This document shows, piece by piece, positions 25,780 to 33,495 of a stretch of 64,000 bases of DNA. This DNA is from Pseudoxanthomonas sacheonensis. Its GTDB lineage: Bacteria > Pseudomonadota > Gammaproteobacteria > Xanthomonadales > Xanthomonadaceae. The position numbers and the translations under genes were made by a program. The stretch's first letter is position 1. Every line of letters begins with the position of its first letter. Location: assembly GCF_010093305.1 (NCBI RefSeq), contig NZ_PDWS01000013.1:59294-123293 (forward strand). Direction: 5' to 3'. Under the pieces are notes generated by a model. It was not told the DNA's origin and ran no database searches. It saw only the letters and a program-made list of their open reading frames with translations.

Positions 25780-26244
25780 CGGCTCGTACACGTGGACGGA
25801 TGTACAGATTGTGACATGACTGCCCAGAAAACGGGGGTAGTCCAGGTCCCGGAGGGTGGGTTTACCAAAAGCGGGTTGTCCTGCAAACCCGAACGACGAG
25901 CATGGAAATAAGGAGCAATAACATCCACCGGCTGCGGGCATATGCGCTCGCAGCGCGATACGCTCCCATCGATGCATTTGATCCTCGCGAATCTGCTTGG
26001 TGAATTATTTACGTACAGCTGTCGCAGGGAGTGAGAAAAGCTTTTCCCCACCCGATGAAGGTAATCGAGTAATCTCCATGGCTGCGACGGGTTAGTTCCA
26101 TCAACCTAGCGCCTTGAAAACGGGGTCAGAGTGTCTTTTCTAGCCCCGCAACTGCTAGAGCTGCCGTTCTACATGCCTAACAACGCACCGACGCGACCAT
26201 CTTCTTATACATTATGGAAGAGTGCCCGTAGCGCACGTCACGTG
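25780..26244. other. Intergenic, no gene recognised; contains GTGAATTATTTACGT motif
   Basis: About 465 bp upstream of the restriction-modification operon. Short ORFs exist on both strands but have no family resemblance. A 15-bp motif at 26000-26014 recurs exactly at 27342-27356, and a fragment related to the GGCTGGGTTAG repeat lies near 26090. The restriction-modification promoter presumably lies here. Confidence 0.55.
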
Positions 26245-26808
26245 TCAGGGCTTCGTCTTCGCCAAGCGTCGGGATAAAGCGTCAAACTTCTTGTTTATAG
26301 CTTCAAGCTCTAGCAGCACTTCTGAAACCTGACGTTCCTCCAACTTTTCGTCGACAACTTGGAAGTACTCATCAACTGCACCCCATTTAGGGCCTTGCTT
26401 GTTCAATCCTGGCTCGAGCGCCGAGATCAGAACGCCTTCGATCTCGTTCAGGATAGCTGATCCTGCCGCAACGTATCTTTTGGTAGCCGAATCATGTTCT
26501 GAAAGCTTGTTGTTGCCGCCGTTTACCCGCCGAATGCCGAACCACGTGAAGTACTCCCAGCGGTTCCATAAGTGGTTATTCGTATGCGCCTTAAGACGGC
26601 TAAAGAGCCGTTGATTTCCGCTGCCCGTCTGTCCAATGTAAACCGGCTGTCGATCTTTGTCGTAAAGGATGTATATGCCGATTTGCTCTCTAAAGTCCGG
26701 CTCCTTTCCGGTGGCCGTTTTGTAACCTTTCAAGTGCCCCTTGTTACCTGGTCGTCCGAACTGAATGTACTTTCTTTCCCACAGGTGACCGAAATTGTGT
26801 ATCAACAT
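26245..26808 (-). CDS. GIY-YIG nuclease-domain protein
   Basis: 187 residues. The GIY-YIG core is seen as QIGIYILYDKDRQPVYIGQTG, followed by the arginine helix NQRLFSRLKAHTNN and a glutamate/asparagine helix (EIEGVLISALEPGLNKQGPKW), so the metal-dependent nuclease site appears intact. A C-terminal coiled-coil-like tail (VSEVLLELEAINKKFDALSRRL) may mediate self-association. Its place between a restriction-modification system and an EVE-HNH nuclease suggests a defence function, which is inferred. Confidence 0.82.
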   Translation of the reverse strand: MLIHNFGHLWERKYIQFGRPGNKGHLKGYKTATGKEPDFREQIGIYILYDKDRQPVYIGQTGSGNQRLFSRLKAHTNNHLWNRWEYFTWFGIRRVNGGNNKLSEHDSATKRYVAAGSAILNEIEGVLISALEPGLNKQGPKWGAVDEYFQVVDEKLEERQVSEVLLELEAINKKFDALSRRLAKTKP

Positions 26809-26905
26809 ACTGTTCCCTTAATGCGCCAGTAGAGCCAAGTAGCTTTAGAAACTACGAAAAATCGGTCAGGTTCATTTGCTAGAAAAAGCACTTAACCGCG
26901 TTCTT

Positions 26906-27259
26906 TCAACGCCCTGTGTAAGGCTCACATCCAACTCCATCATTGTCCCGATCCAGATGCGGCCCATAACCAGGTTCGCCACGTCTGACCGGCGCGGCGC
27001 CGGCCGCTCGTGCTTCGGAGCAGTTGGCGAAGGCGCGGCCTCGGGGTGATCGTGCGGGTGCGGCGTAGTAGGAGGGCGCCAGCTGATTCGCAGGCTGAGT
27101 GCGCCGCTCAACCGGCGCCGGACTGCTGCCGCGATGGCAGTGATAGCCACCGTTCTTGCGGTCATTGTGGCAGCCATCCTTATTAAGCCCACCACCATGC
27201 GCCCAGGCATTGCCCGCCACGATGGGCAACGCGAGCAGAATCAAGCTGATTAGTTTCAT
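26906..27259 (-). CDS. Secreted Excalibur calcium-binding domain protein with YHCH motif
   Basis: 117 residues. A signal peptide (MKLISLILLALPIVAGNAWA) precedes a HGGGLNKDGCHNDRKNGGYHCHRG segment, a His/Cys-rich motif also found ahead of thermonuclease-like and Excalibur domains. A C-terminal Excalibur domain follows (FANCSEARAAGAAPVRRGEP, then DRDNDGVGCEP), whose DxDxDGxxCE loop binds calcium. Function unknown; likely envelope-associated. It is oddly placed inside a defence island. Confidence 0.8.
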   Translation of the reverse strand: MKLISLILLALPIVAGNAWAHGGGLNKDGCHNDRKNGGYHCHRGSSPAPVERRTQPANQLAPSYYAAPARSPRGRAFANCSEARAAGAAPVRRGEPGYGPHLDRDNDGVGCEPYTGR

Positions 27260-27490
27260 TGGTACCTCTCCCCACGACTAGGAACGCAAAACACATGCCA
27301 GGTCGCGATACGACCTGTGCGCGGTGGCTGGGCAGAGGGGTGTGAATTATTTACGTGTCCCTGAGCGTCACATTGCGTGAGGATTCCGCTGCGTCGGCTC
27401 GATATACCTGTCTTTTAGCGTGGGCTGATGAGCTCCCTAGCCTTACGGTGTACTAAGCTGCAACTAGGCGTGTAGCAGAAGGTGCGTCAC

Positions 27491-28303
27491 GTGGGCGATG
27501 AAATCTTTCAATTGAAGCCGAATATTTACGGACTAGGGATAGACCTACGAGCGTTGAATCGGTGGTGGAAGTCTCGGTCAGGTCAAAAAGATGCTGATAT
27601 CGCATCCAGATTTCTGCAGGTGTTTGAGGGCCATGGGTTGCAGTCAGGGCATATCCCGCGTCTTATCCCTTCGCTGCGATACAGCGATTTAGCTAGCGAG
27701 CAGGCATTACTTTCAGTGCTCACGCCAGAATTGGTTGATGCAGTAGGCAGGCTATTTGGCGTGCGTCCGGAATGGATCGTGGGCATAGACGAACGTACGT
27801 ACGAAACGGAGTACTGCTACAAGTGTCCACAGCGCCTATTCGATGTAATGGCTACGCTGATTGAACCTCCGAGTCTTCCACTTCTGGCCATATCGACAGT
27901 TAAGTTTCTCGATAAGAATGCGCTGGCTCCACAGCGCATCGAATTATTGGCGGTCGAGAAGGCAGCGACAGTCGGCGATATGGACGTTTATCGATATCGC
28001 CCATTCGCCGATGGCTGGGAGTGGACATACGCCGGATGCCGAATCCAGCTCAAGGCAATGGTGCGAGCATTGAGTCGTCCTGTGCCTCTCTACAGAGTGA
28101 CCATGGAAGAGATGGAAGCCTTCTACTCGGGGAGGATATTTCCTCATTCATTGGTGTCCAGGCCGCGGATAACAGATCCATCGCTCGAGGACTACGCACT
28201 TTCAAGCAACGAAAGCCATGTATCAAAGGAGAGCGATGAGTTTCCATTAGTTCTGCAATACCTAGCTGGAAGTAATCTGACCCTGGTTGATAAACCGATT
28301 TGA
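27491..28303 (+). CDS. Hypothetical protein in defence island
   Basis: 270 residues from GTG 27491, chosen for GAAGGTG 7 nt upstream; GTG 27482 is also in frame. I recognise no family. The N-terminal 90 residues (ALNRWWKSRSGQKDADIASRF ... VDAVGRLFGVRPEWIVGIDE) are helical and resemble a regulatory helix-turn-helix layout with a terminal LFGVxPEWIxG segment, as in XRE-type modules. The middle has a YCYKCPQRLF cysteine pair. It is transcribed toward the EVE-HNH nuclease gene (93 bp gap), so it may be a regulator or partner of that system. Confidence 0.6.
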   Translation: MGDEIFQLKPNIYGLGIDLRALNRWWKSRSGQKDADIASRFLQVFEGHGLQSGHIPRLIPSLRYSDLASEQALLSVLTPELVDAVGRLFGVRPEWIVGIDERTYETEYCYKCPQRLFDVMATLIEPPSLPLLAISTVKFLDKNALAPQRIELLAVEKAATVGDMDVYRYRPFADGWEWTYAGCRIQLKAMVRALSRPVPLYRVTMEEMEAFYSGRIFPHSLVSRPRITDPSLEDYALSSNESHVSKESDEFPLVLQYLAGSNLTLVDKPI

Positions 28304-28396
28304 TGGGCGGTAACACAGCCGCCCGGTTCGACAGATACAGCCATGCGCTCACAAAAGAGTTAAAGTCCTTCACACTCGCTCGAGCTCTTCCACGCC

Positions 28397-29380
28397 ATGC
28401 GCTATTGGTGGGTCAACCAGAAGCAAACCTACCGGCATGAAGTCCCGGGTGGTTACCTGTGGTCGCCCAAGCGTAAGACTAATGGGCACGCGAACGCATT
28501 CTACGATTTCATGCGCGAAGTCGCGCCCGGAGATGTGGTTTTTTCCTATGCAGATGGTCTGATCAAGGCAATAGGAATTGCGTCTACGCATGCGTATGAA
28601 GCACCCAAGCCGCTTGAGTTTGGGCAGTCGGGCGCCTACTGGGACAAGATCGGTTGGCGGGTAGATATACGTTTTATCGAGCTGAAGTTTCCAATAAAAC
28701 CTGCCGAGTACATGGCGCAGCTGGAACCACACCTGCCTAAACGCTACGCGCCGCTCCAATCGAACGGACAGGGCTTGCAGAGTGTTTATCTCACCCTGTT
28801 GCCCGACTCATTCGCAGAGGCACTGATTGATATTCTGGGCAGAGAAGCCCGCAGCATTGTGCACATGACGCGTGTTTCCGATGCAGCGCAACCACCTATT
28901 GCAATCGGGCTGATTGAGTGGGAAGAGCACGAGCTACGCCGGATTTCGCAAGATCAAACTGTACCCGAAACGACGCGGAAAGCGGTTGTGATGGCGCGGC
29001 GCGGGCAAGGTGTGTTCAAGCAGAACGTACTGAAGCATGAGGCGTTCTGCCGGATTACCCGCGTGGACCAGGTAGAGCATCTGCGTGCCAGTCATTGCAA
29101 ACCATGGCGGGATTCTACCAACGAAGAAAGACTGGATGGCACGAACGGACTATTGCTGACGCCCACCATCGATCACCTGTTCGATCGTGGATTTATTGCC
29201 TTTGAAGACAGCGGAAAAGTTCTGATCTCGCCCGTCGTACATCGGGATTCACTTCGGCGCATGGGCATCGACCCGGATGTTGCAATCAATGTAGGCGCGT
29301 TCTCGCAAGACCAGCATAAGTTCCTCGGCTTCCACCGTGAGAGTGTATTTCTCGAAAGTAAGTTCAAGTTGACGCTGTAA
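28397..29380 (+). CDS. EVE-like domain fused to HNH endonuclease (putative modification-dependent restriction enzyme)
   Basis: 327 residues. The N-terminal about 145 residues look like an EVE/PUA-type modified-base reader: MRYWWVNQKQTYRHEVPGG, the GDVVFSYADGLIKAIGIAS strand pair and the WDKIGWRVDIRFIEL strand. The C-terminal part is an HNH nuclease of the HNH_2 kind: FCRITRV, LRASHCKPWRDS, then DGTNGLLLTPTIDHLFDRGF with its Asn and His. EVE-HNH fusions act as type IV restriction enzymes on modified cytosine in characterised cases. Here that role is inferred from architecture and the island context. Confidence 0.78.
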   Translation: MRYWWVNQKQTYRHEVPGGYLWSPKRKTNGHANAFYDFMREVAPGDVVFSYADGLIKAIGIASTHAYEAPKPLEFGQSGAYWDKIGWRVDIRFIELKFPIKPAEYMAQLEPHLPKRYAPLQSNGQGLQSVYLTLLPDSFAEALIDILGREARSIVHMTRVSDAAQPPIAIGLIEWEEHELRRISQDQTVPETTRKAVVMARRGQGVFKQNVLKHEAFCRITRVDQVEHLRASHCKPWRDSTNEERLDGTNGLLLTPTIDHLFDRGFIAFEDSGKVLISPVVHRDSLRRMGIDPDVAINVGAFSQDQHKFLGFHRESVFLESKFKLTL

Positions 29381-29547
29381 GATCCGATAAAAACAGGGTT
29401 CGCTGCGCTCAACTTGCGGACCCTCTCAGGCATCCCACTGGCTGACCTCGCTTTCCTACACCGACACCGTCTTCCACCTGCCGCGCGAAAACAGCCCCGA
29501 CCACCCTCCAATTGCCTCTCTCATCGCCGCCTTGCGAACCGCATTGG

Positions 29548-30444
29548 CTACGCCGCCGCGCCCGCCCAATTCCTTACTGCCTCCCTGTCCTTCCCGGGCG
29601 GCAAACCGAACATCCGGCCGTATTCACGCGTGAACTGCGGGACGCTCTCGTAACCCACCGCAAACGCCGCGCTGCTTGTTGACCGGCCTTCGGACATCAT
29701 CAACCGGCGCGCTTCGATCAGACGCAACTGCTTTTGGAACTGCATCGGCGACAACGAAGTTACCGCACGGAAATGATGGTGGAACGAAGACGGACTCATG
29801 CCGGCTGTCGCCGCCAGCCGATCGACAGGCAATGGACGGGCGAACTCCGCGCGCAGCAACGCGACCGCACGTCCCACACGCCGCGCATGGCCATCCGGCC
29901 AGCCCAGCCGACGAATCGCCGCGCCGTGTTTTCCTTCCAGCAGCCAATAGTGCAGCTCGCGCACCAGTTGCGCATGCAGCACCGGGATCGACGCCGGGCG
30001 ATCCAACAGGCGCATCAACCGCAGGGCCGCGTCTGCGACCTCCGCATCGGTGGGCTCCACGCGCACCGGCGTGCCGTCGGCAATGGTCGCTTCCTCCTTC
30101 ATCTGCATCGCCAGGTCGGCGATCACCGCCGGATCCAGCTCCAGCACCAGCGACAGATAGGGCGCGTCGGCACTGGCGCACGTGATCTGACTGACGGTCG
30201 GCACGTCCGCAGTAATCAGCAGCGAATCGCCGGCGCCGAAGGAGAAGGACTGCGTGCCCATCGCCACCTGCTTGCTTCCCTGCAGCACCAGGCACACCAG
30301 CGGCTGTGAGATGGCGTGCTGCAGACCGCTGGGCGTGACCGAGCGGATGGTGGTCAGGCCCGGAATGGGCGTCTGGGCAACGCCGGCGGGATCGGCATAC
30401 GTCTCGACGTATCGGCGAACCGCCTGGAGCAGCGTGTGGGTCAT
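29548..30444 (-). CDS. AraC-family transcriptional regulator
   Basis: 298 residues. The N-terminal AraC_N-type cupin region (IRSVTPSGLQHAISQPLVCL) is followed by a C-terminal AraC double helix-turn-helix (LPVDRLAATAGMSPSSFHHHF ... SAAFAVGYESVPQFTREYGR). It is divergent from an SDR oxidoreductase gene with a 133-bp shared promoter region. This AraC/SDR pairing is common and usually means that the regulator controls the oxidoreductase. Confidence 0.9.
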   Translation of the reverse strand: MTHTLLQAVRRYVETYADPAGVAQTPIPGLTTIRSVTPSGLQHAISQPLVCLVLQGSKQVAMGTQSFSFGAGDSLLITADVPTVSQITCASADAPYLSLVLELDPAVIADLAMQMKEEATIADGTPVRVEPTDAEVADAALRLMRLLDRPASIPVLHAQLVRELHYWLLEGKHGAAIRRLGWPDGHARRVGRAVALLRAEFARPLPVDRLAATAGMSPSSFHHHFRAVTSLSPMQFQKQLRLIEARRLMMSEGRSTSSAAFAVGYESVPQFTREYGRMFGLPPGKDREAVRNWAGAAA

Positions 30445-30577
30445 GCCGCGATCGTAACGATACTGGAGCGGTACGCAAACCTTGTCTGGAGGAAAAGGTA
30501 AGGATGGGGGAGGTTCCGGTAACGACCGCCGCGCCCTTGGCAGGGATCATGGCGCTCCCTCTTACAGGAGCTGCCAA

Positions 30578-31333
30578 ATGAACAAGATCGCCATCGTGAC
30601 CGGTGCCAGCCGCGGGCTTGGCCGCAATACCGCCCTCAGCATCGCCCGCAAGGGCGGCGACGTCGTCGTTACCTACCAGAGCAGGGCCGAGGACGCCCAG
30701 GAGGTGGTCGCGGAGATTCAGGCAATGGGTCGCAAGGCCGTCGCCCTGCAACTGGATACCGGCGATATCGCCAGCTTCGTACCGTTCGCCGAACGCCTGC
30801 ACGCGGCACTGCGCGAAACCTGCCAGCGCGAAACTTTCGATTACCTGGTGAACAATGCCGGACACGGCGACTACGCCCTGATCGGGCAGACCACCGAAGC
30901 GCAGTTCGACGCACTGGTGAATGTCCACTTCAAGGGCGTGTACTTCCTTACCCAGACACTGCTGCCGTTGATCGCCGACGGTGGCCGTATCGTCAACCTG
31001 TCGTCGGGCCTCACCCGCGTGTCCTACCCCGGCTACGCCGCCTATGCGGCAGTGAAGGGTGCGGTCGAAGTGCTCAGTGTCTACATGGCCAAGGAACTGG
31101 GTGCGCGCGGGATCGCGGTCAACACGGTGGCGCCGGGCGCAATCGAGACCGACTTCGGCGGTGGCGCCGTGCGTGACAATCCGGAGATCAACAAGATCTT
31201 CGCGGGCATGACCGCACTTGGCCGCGTCGGCCTGCCGGACGACATCGGCCCGATGATCGCCAGCCTGCTGTCCGAGGACAACCGCTGGATCAACGCGCAG
31301 CGGATCGAAGTATCCGGCGGGCAGGGTATCTGA
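30578..31333 (+). CDS. Short-chain dehydrogenase/reductase
   Basis: 251 residues from ATG 30578, preceded by ACAGGAG. It is a classical SDR with cofactor motif TGASRGLGRNTALSIA, NNAG motif (LVNNAGHGDY), catalytic Ser in IVNLSSGLTR, YxxxK (YAAYAAVKGAVEV) and the post-catalytic VAPGAIETDF. It is a cytoplasmic NAD(P)H-dependent oxidoreductase; substrate unknown. Probably controlled by the divergent AraC regulator. Confidence 0.9.
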   Translation: MNKIAIVTGASRGLGRNTALSIARKGGDVVVTYQSRAEDAQEVVAEIQAMGRKAVALQLDTGDIASFVPFAERLHAALRETCQRETFDYLVNNAGHGDYALIGQTTEAQFDALVNVHFKGVYFLTQTLLPLIADGGRIVNLSSGLTRVSYPGYAAYAAVKGAVEVLSVYMAKELGARGIAVNTVAPGAIETDFGGGAVRDNPEINKIFAGMTALGRVGLPDDIGPMIASLLSEDNRWINAQRIEVSGGQGI

Positions 31334-31822
31334 TCGGGCCGCAGGGTGGGTCGAATGCAGACACCAGAAAGACCCCGTGGAGTGGGCTTAAGGACCGCAG
31401 GCTGGGTTAGCTTCACCCACCCACCCAGCCTGCCTCACTCATGGCCATGGCCCAGCACATCACCCACCTGCTGCAAGACCGCCAGCGCTGGCACACCTTG
31501 GCAGACAACGCCGCCTACTACCGCGACCACCCCCAAGTCGCCATGCGGATCGCCGCGATTTACTCACAAAGCAGCTCATGATTCCGACAAACGGGCTGTG
31601 AACTATTTACACACATGCTCCGCAAACCTGAGCAGTAACTCCCACCGCGCCAAATCCATGCTCACAGTAGTTCGCACTAAAAACGGGAGCAGATCAATCC
31701 ACATACAAGTCGTACTGCTTGACCGATTCCAGATGTAGCGGTCGTTCCGGTGGTATGTGCGACGGTCTTCAAGTCACGCACCGCGCGTGAATCCGGCGCA
31801 CTTGGGCAAACGAGGAGTGCAC
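31334..31822. other. Intergenic with repeat fragments, no intact gene
   Basis: About 490 bp. It contains a degenerate GGCTGGGTTAG-type repeat (about 31395-31435), a 46-codon open stretch at 31441-31581 that looks like the 3' remnant of a longer gene, and a variant (GTGAACTATTTAC) of the 26000/27342 motif at 31598-31610. Confidence 0.5.
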
Positions 31823-33001
31823 ATGCCAGCCAAAGCATTGCCAGGGGCCCACATCGCCCTTCTGCAACAGACCCTCCACCCAACCGGTGGCCAGTTGGAT
31901 CAGTTCTTTATCGCAGAAGACGGAGCCTTGTGGGTTGCGTGGGTTATAGGGGGCGGCCAATGGCAACCACCACATCGAATAAGCGAACCTAGATTGGCGC
32001 CACCGGGGGCCCCGGTCGCTGCCGCAGTACGTAGAACCACCGTAATTGTCCCTTCTTATGAGCGAGGCGAAGCGGGAGATGCGCACGATACGGATGGCAA
32101 AGACGGTTACGAAATTGTGCCGGTTGAAGAGTTCTTTCCAGAGATCAATGTCTTCTTTGTAGGCCACAACGGAGCGGTATACGTTGCCTGGGTGCAGGGA
32201 AGCGGACTTTGGCAAGGCCCCGTTGCCATCAGCGAACCGGGGACTGCACCGCCCGGCGCGCATATCAAGGCAGCTCACCAGCTTTCCGAGGTCCAGCTGG
32301 ACGTGTTGTTCTTCGGCAACCAAGGCGAACTCAACGTGATGTGGGCAAGCGGAGACAAGGTGGGCGCGGATGGATGGCATGGTCCGGCCGCCGTCTCGCC
32401 GAAGGACGTCAATCTGCCAGGCGGTGCCTTTGCGGCCATCATGCAAGGCGAGCATCAGCTGGATGTGGTGTTCATAGGCACCAATGAAGGCCTTCAAGTG
32501 TCCTGGGTTGTGGGCATGGGTGCATGGCAAGGACCGGTCACGGTCAGCAACACTCGAATTGCTCCTGCAGGCGCGGGAATTGCCGCGGCCGGCCAAGGGC
32601 CGAATCAACTATCAGCATTCTTCGTCGACCACCAAGGCGCTTTGAATGTCAGCTGGGTCGTGGGCGGCGGTATCTGGCAGGGGCCGGTTGCAATCACCCC
32701 GCGAGAAACCGCGCCGGCCGGCGCCGCCCTGGCGACGGGCTACCAGGGCTCCCCCAATCAACTGGATGTTCTATATGTCGGTTCCAACCAGCAACTTCAC
32801 GTAAGTTGGGTGGAGGGGCTTGGAACGTGGCAAGGACCTGTTGGGCTGGGGCCATCGGGCATTGCGCCAGCAGGTGCTCCACTGGCGACTTTCCCCCAGA
32901 CCAATACTCAGCTCAATGCGTTCTGCGTGGGCCAGGATCGATTCGTCTATTGGGTAGTCAATGCTGGCGTGTGGCAGGGACCTGTTGCGCTGCCTGACTA
33001 G
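31823..33001 (+). CDS. Seven-bladed beta-propeller repeat protein, lectin-like
   Basis: 392 residues from ATG 31823, chosen for CGAGGAG upstream. Seven tandem repeats of about 50-60 residues each carry the pattern QLDVxFVGxxGxLxVSWVxG-x-GxWQGPVAIS, with spacers like APPGAPVAAA. The number of WQGP blocks is seven counting WQPP and WHGP variants, which fits one closed propeller. There is no signal peptide. Tryptophan-rich blade edges of this kind are typical of carbohydrate-binding propeller lectins, so glycan binding is the best guess. It stands alone, 500 bp before a chitinase gene. Confidence 0.75.
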   Translation: MPAKALPGAHIALLQQTLHPTGGQLDQFFIAEDGALWVAWVIGGGQWQPPHRISEPRLAPPGAPVAAAVRRTTVIVPSYERGEAGDAHDTDGKDGYEIVPVEEFFPEINVFFVGHNGAVYVAWVQGSGLWQGPVAISEPGTAPPGAHIKAAHQLSEVQLDVLFFGNQGELNVMWASGDKVGADGWHGPAAVSPKDVNLPGGAFAAIMQGEHQLDVVFIGTNEGLQVSWVVGMGAWQGPVTVSNTRIAPAGAGIAAAGQGPNQLSAFFVDHQGALNVSWVVGGGIWQGPVAITPRETAPAGAALATGYQGSPNQLDVLYVGSNQQLHVSWVEGLGTWQGPVGLGPSGIAPAGAPLATFPQTNTQLNAFCVGQDRFVYWVVNAGVWQGPVALPD

Positions 33002-33495
33002 CAAGCTCGGGGGCACGCCTCGTAGGGTGGGTTGAGCTCAGCGATACCCATCGCGCGCGCTGCAGCCTTTTCGCCCGCCTACGCGCGACTCGCATTGTCT
33101 GCACGTCCCATCGCGCCACGCCCGATGCGGCATGCGCGAGACTTCCAGCGGCTTGGGCAAGACAAAATCGGTCATCGCCGGACGCAGGCGCGACACGGTT
33201 GCGGAAGCACGCGGACTTCGATGCAGGACAGCATTTTCTCGTAGCGTGACGAGCACAGCATTTTCCGAAACACACCGCTTGACGCGAGGGTGGTCGCGCA
33301 CCACAGTCGGCGGCGCCGATAGCGCTGCACACGAATGCAACGCACTCCACGGATCAGCAACAGACCGCAACACTCTTGTCGTTCTTGCCTGAGGGAACAA
33401 CCGCGCCGCCGCAGCTTTGCGGTGCGTCGCGTGAACGGCCCGCGCCTACGCGCCCGCCTCTGTCCCTATCCACCAGGCACCTGGAGAACACACTC
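33002..33495. other. Intergenic with one REP element, no gene recognised
   Basis: About 495 bp between propeller and chitinase genes. A REP copy lies at 33021-33053 (GTAGGGTGGGTTGAGCTCAG). The rest shows no convincing ORF; the chitinase promoter should lie here. Confidence 0.55.
33021..33053 (+). repeat. REP element (GTAGGRTGGGTTGAGC type)
   Basis: Same family as 16431-16463 with two substitutions in the first half; located just after the propeller gene stop codon. Confidence 0.75.

Noticed and set aside
29430..29547. Open stretch reading SQASHWLTSLSYTDTVFHLP
   Set aside because: It looks protein-like but has no start and merges into the opposite-strand regulator gene. Could be a remnant; not supportable as a feature.
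31441..31581. 46-codon ORF starting MAMAQHITHLLQDRQRWHTL
   Set aside because: It resembles the tail of a longer cytoplasmic protein but has no ribosome site, lies against a repeat and I cannot name a family. Treated as a possible remnant only.
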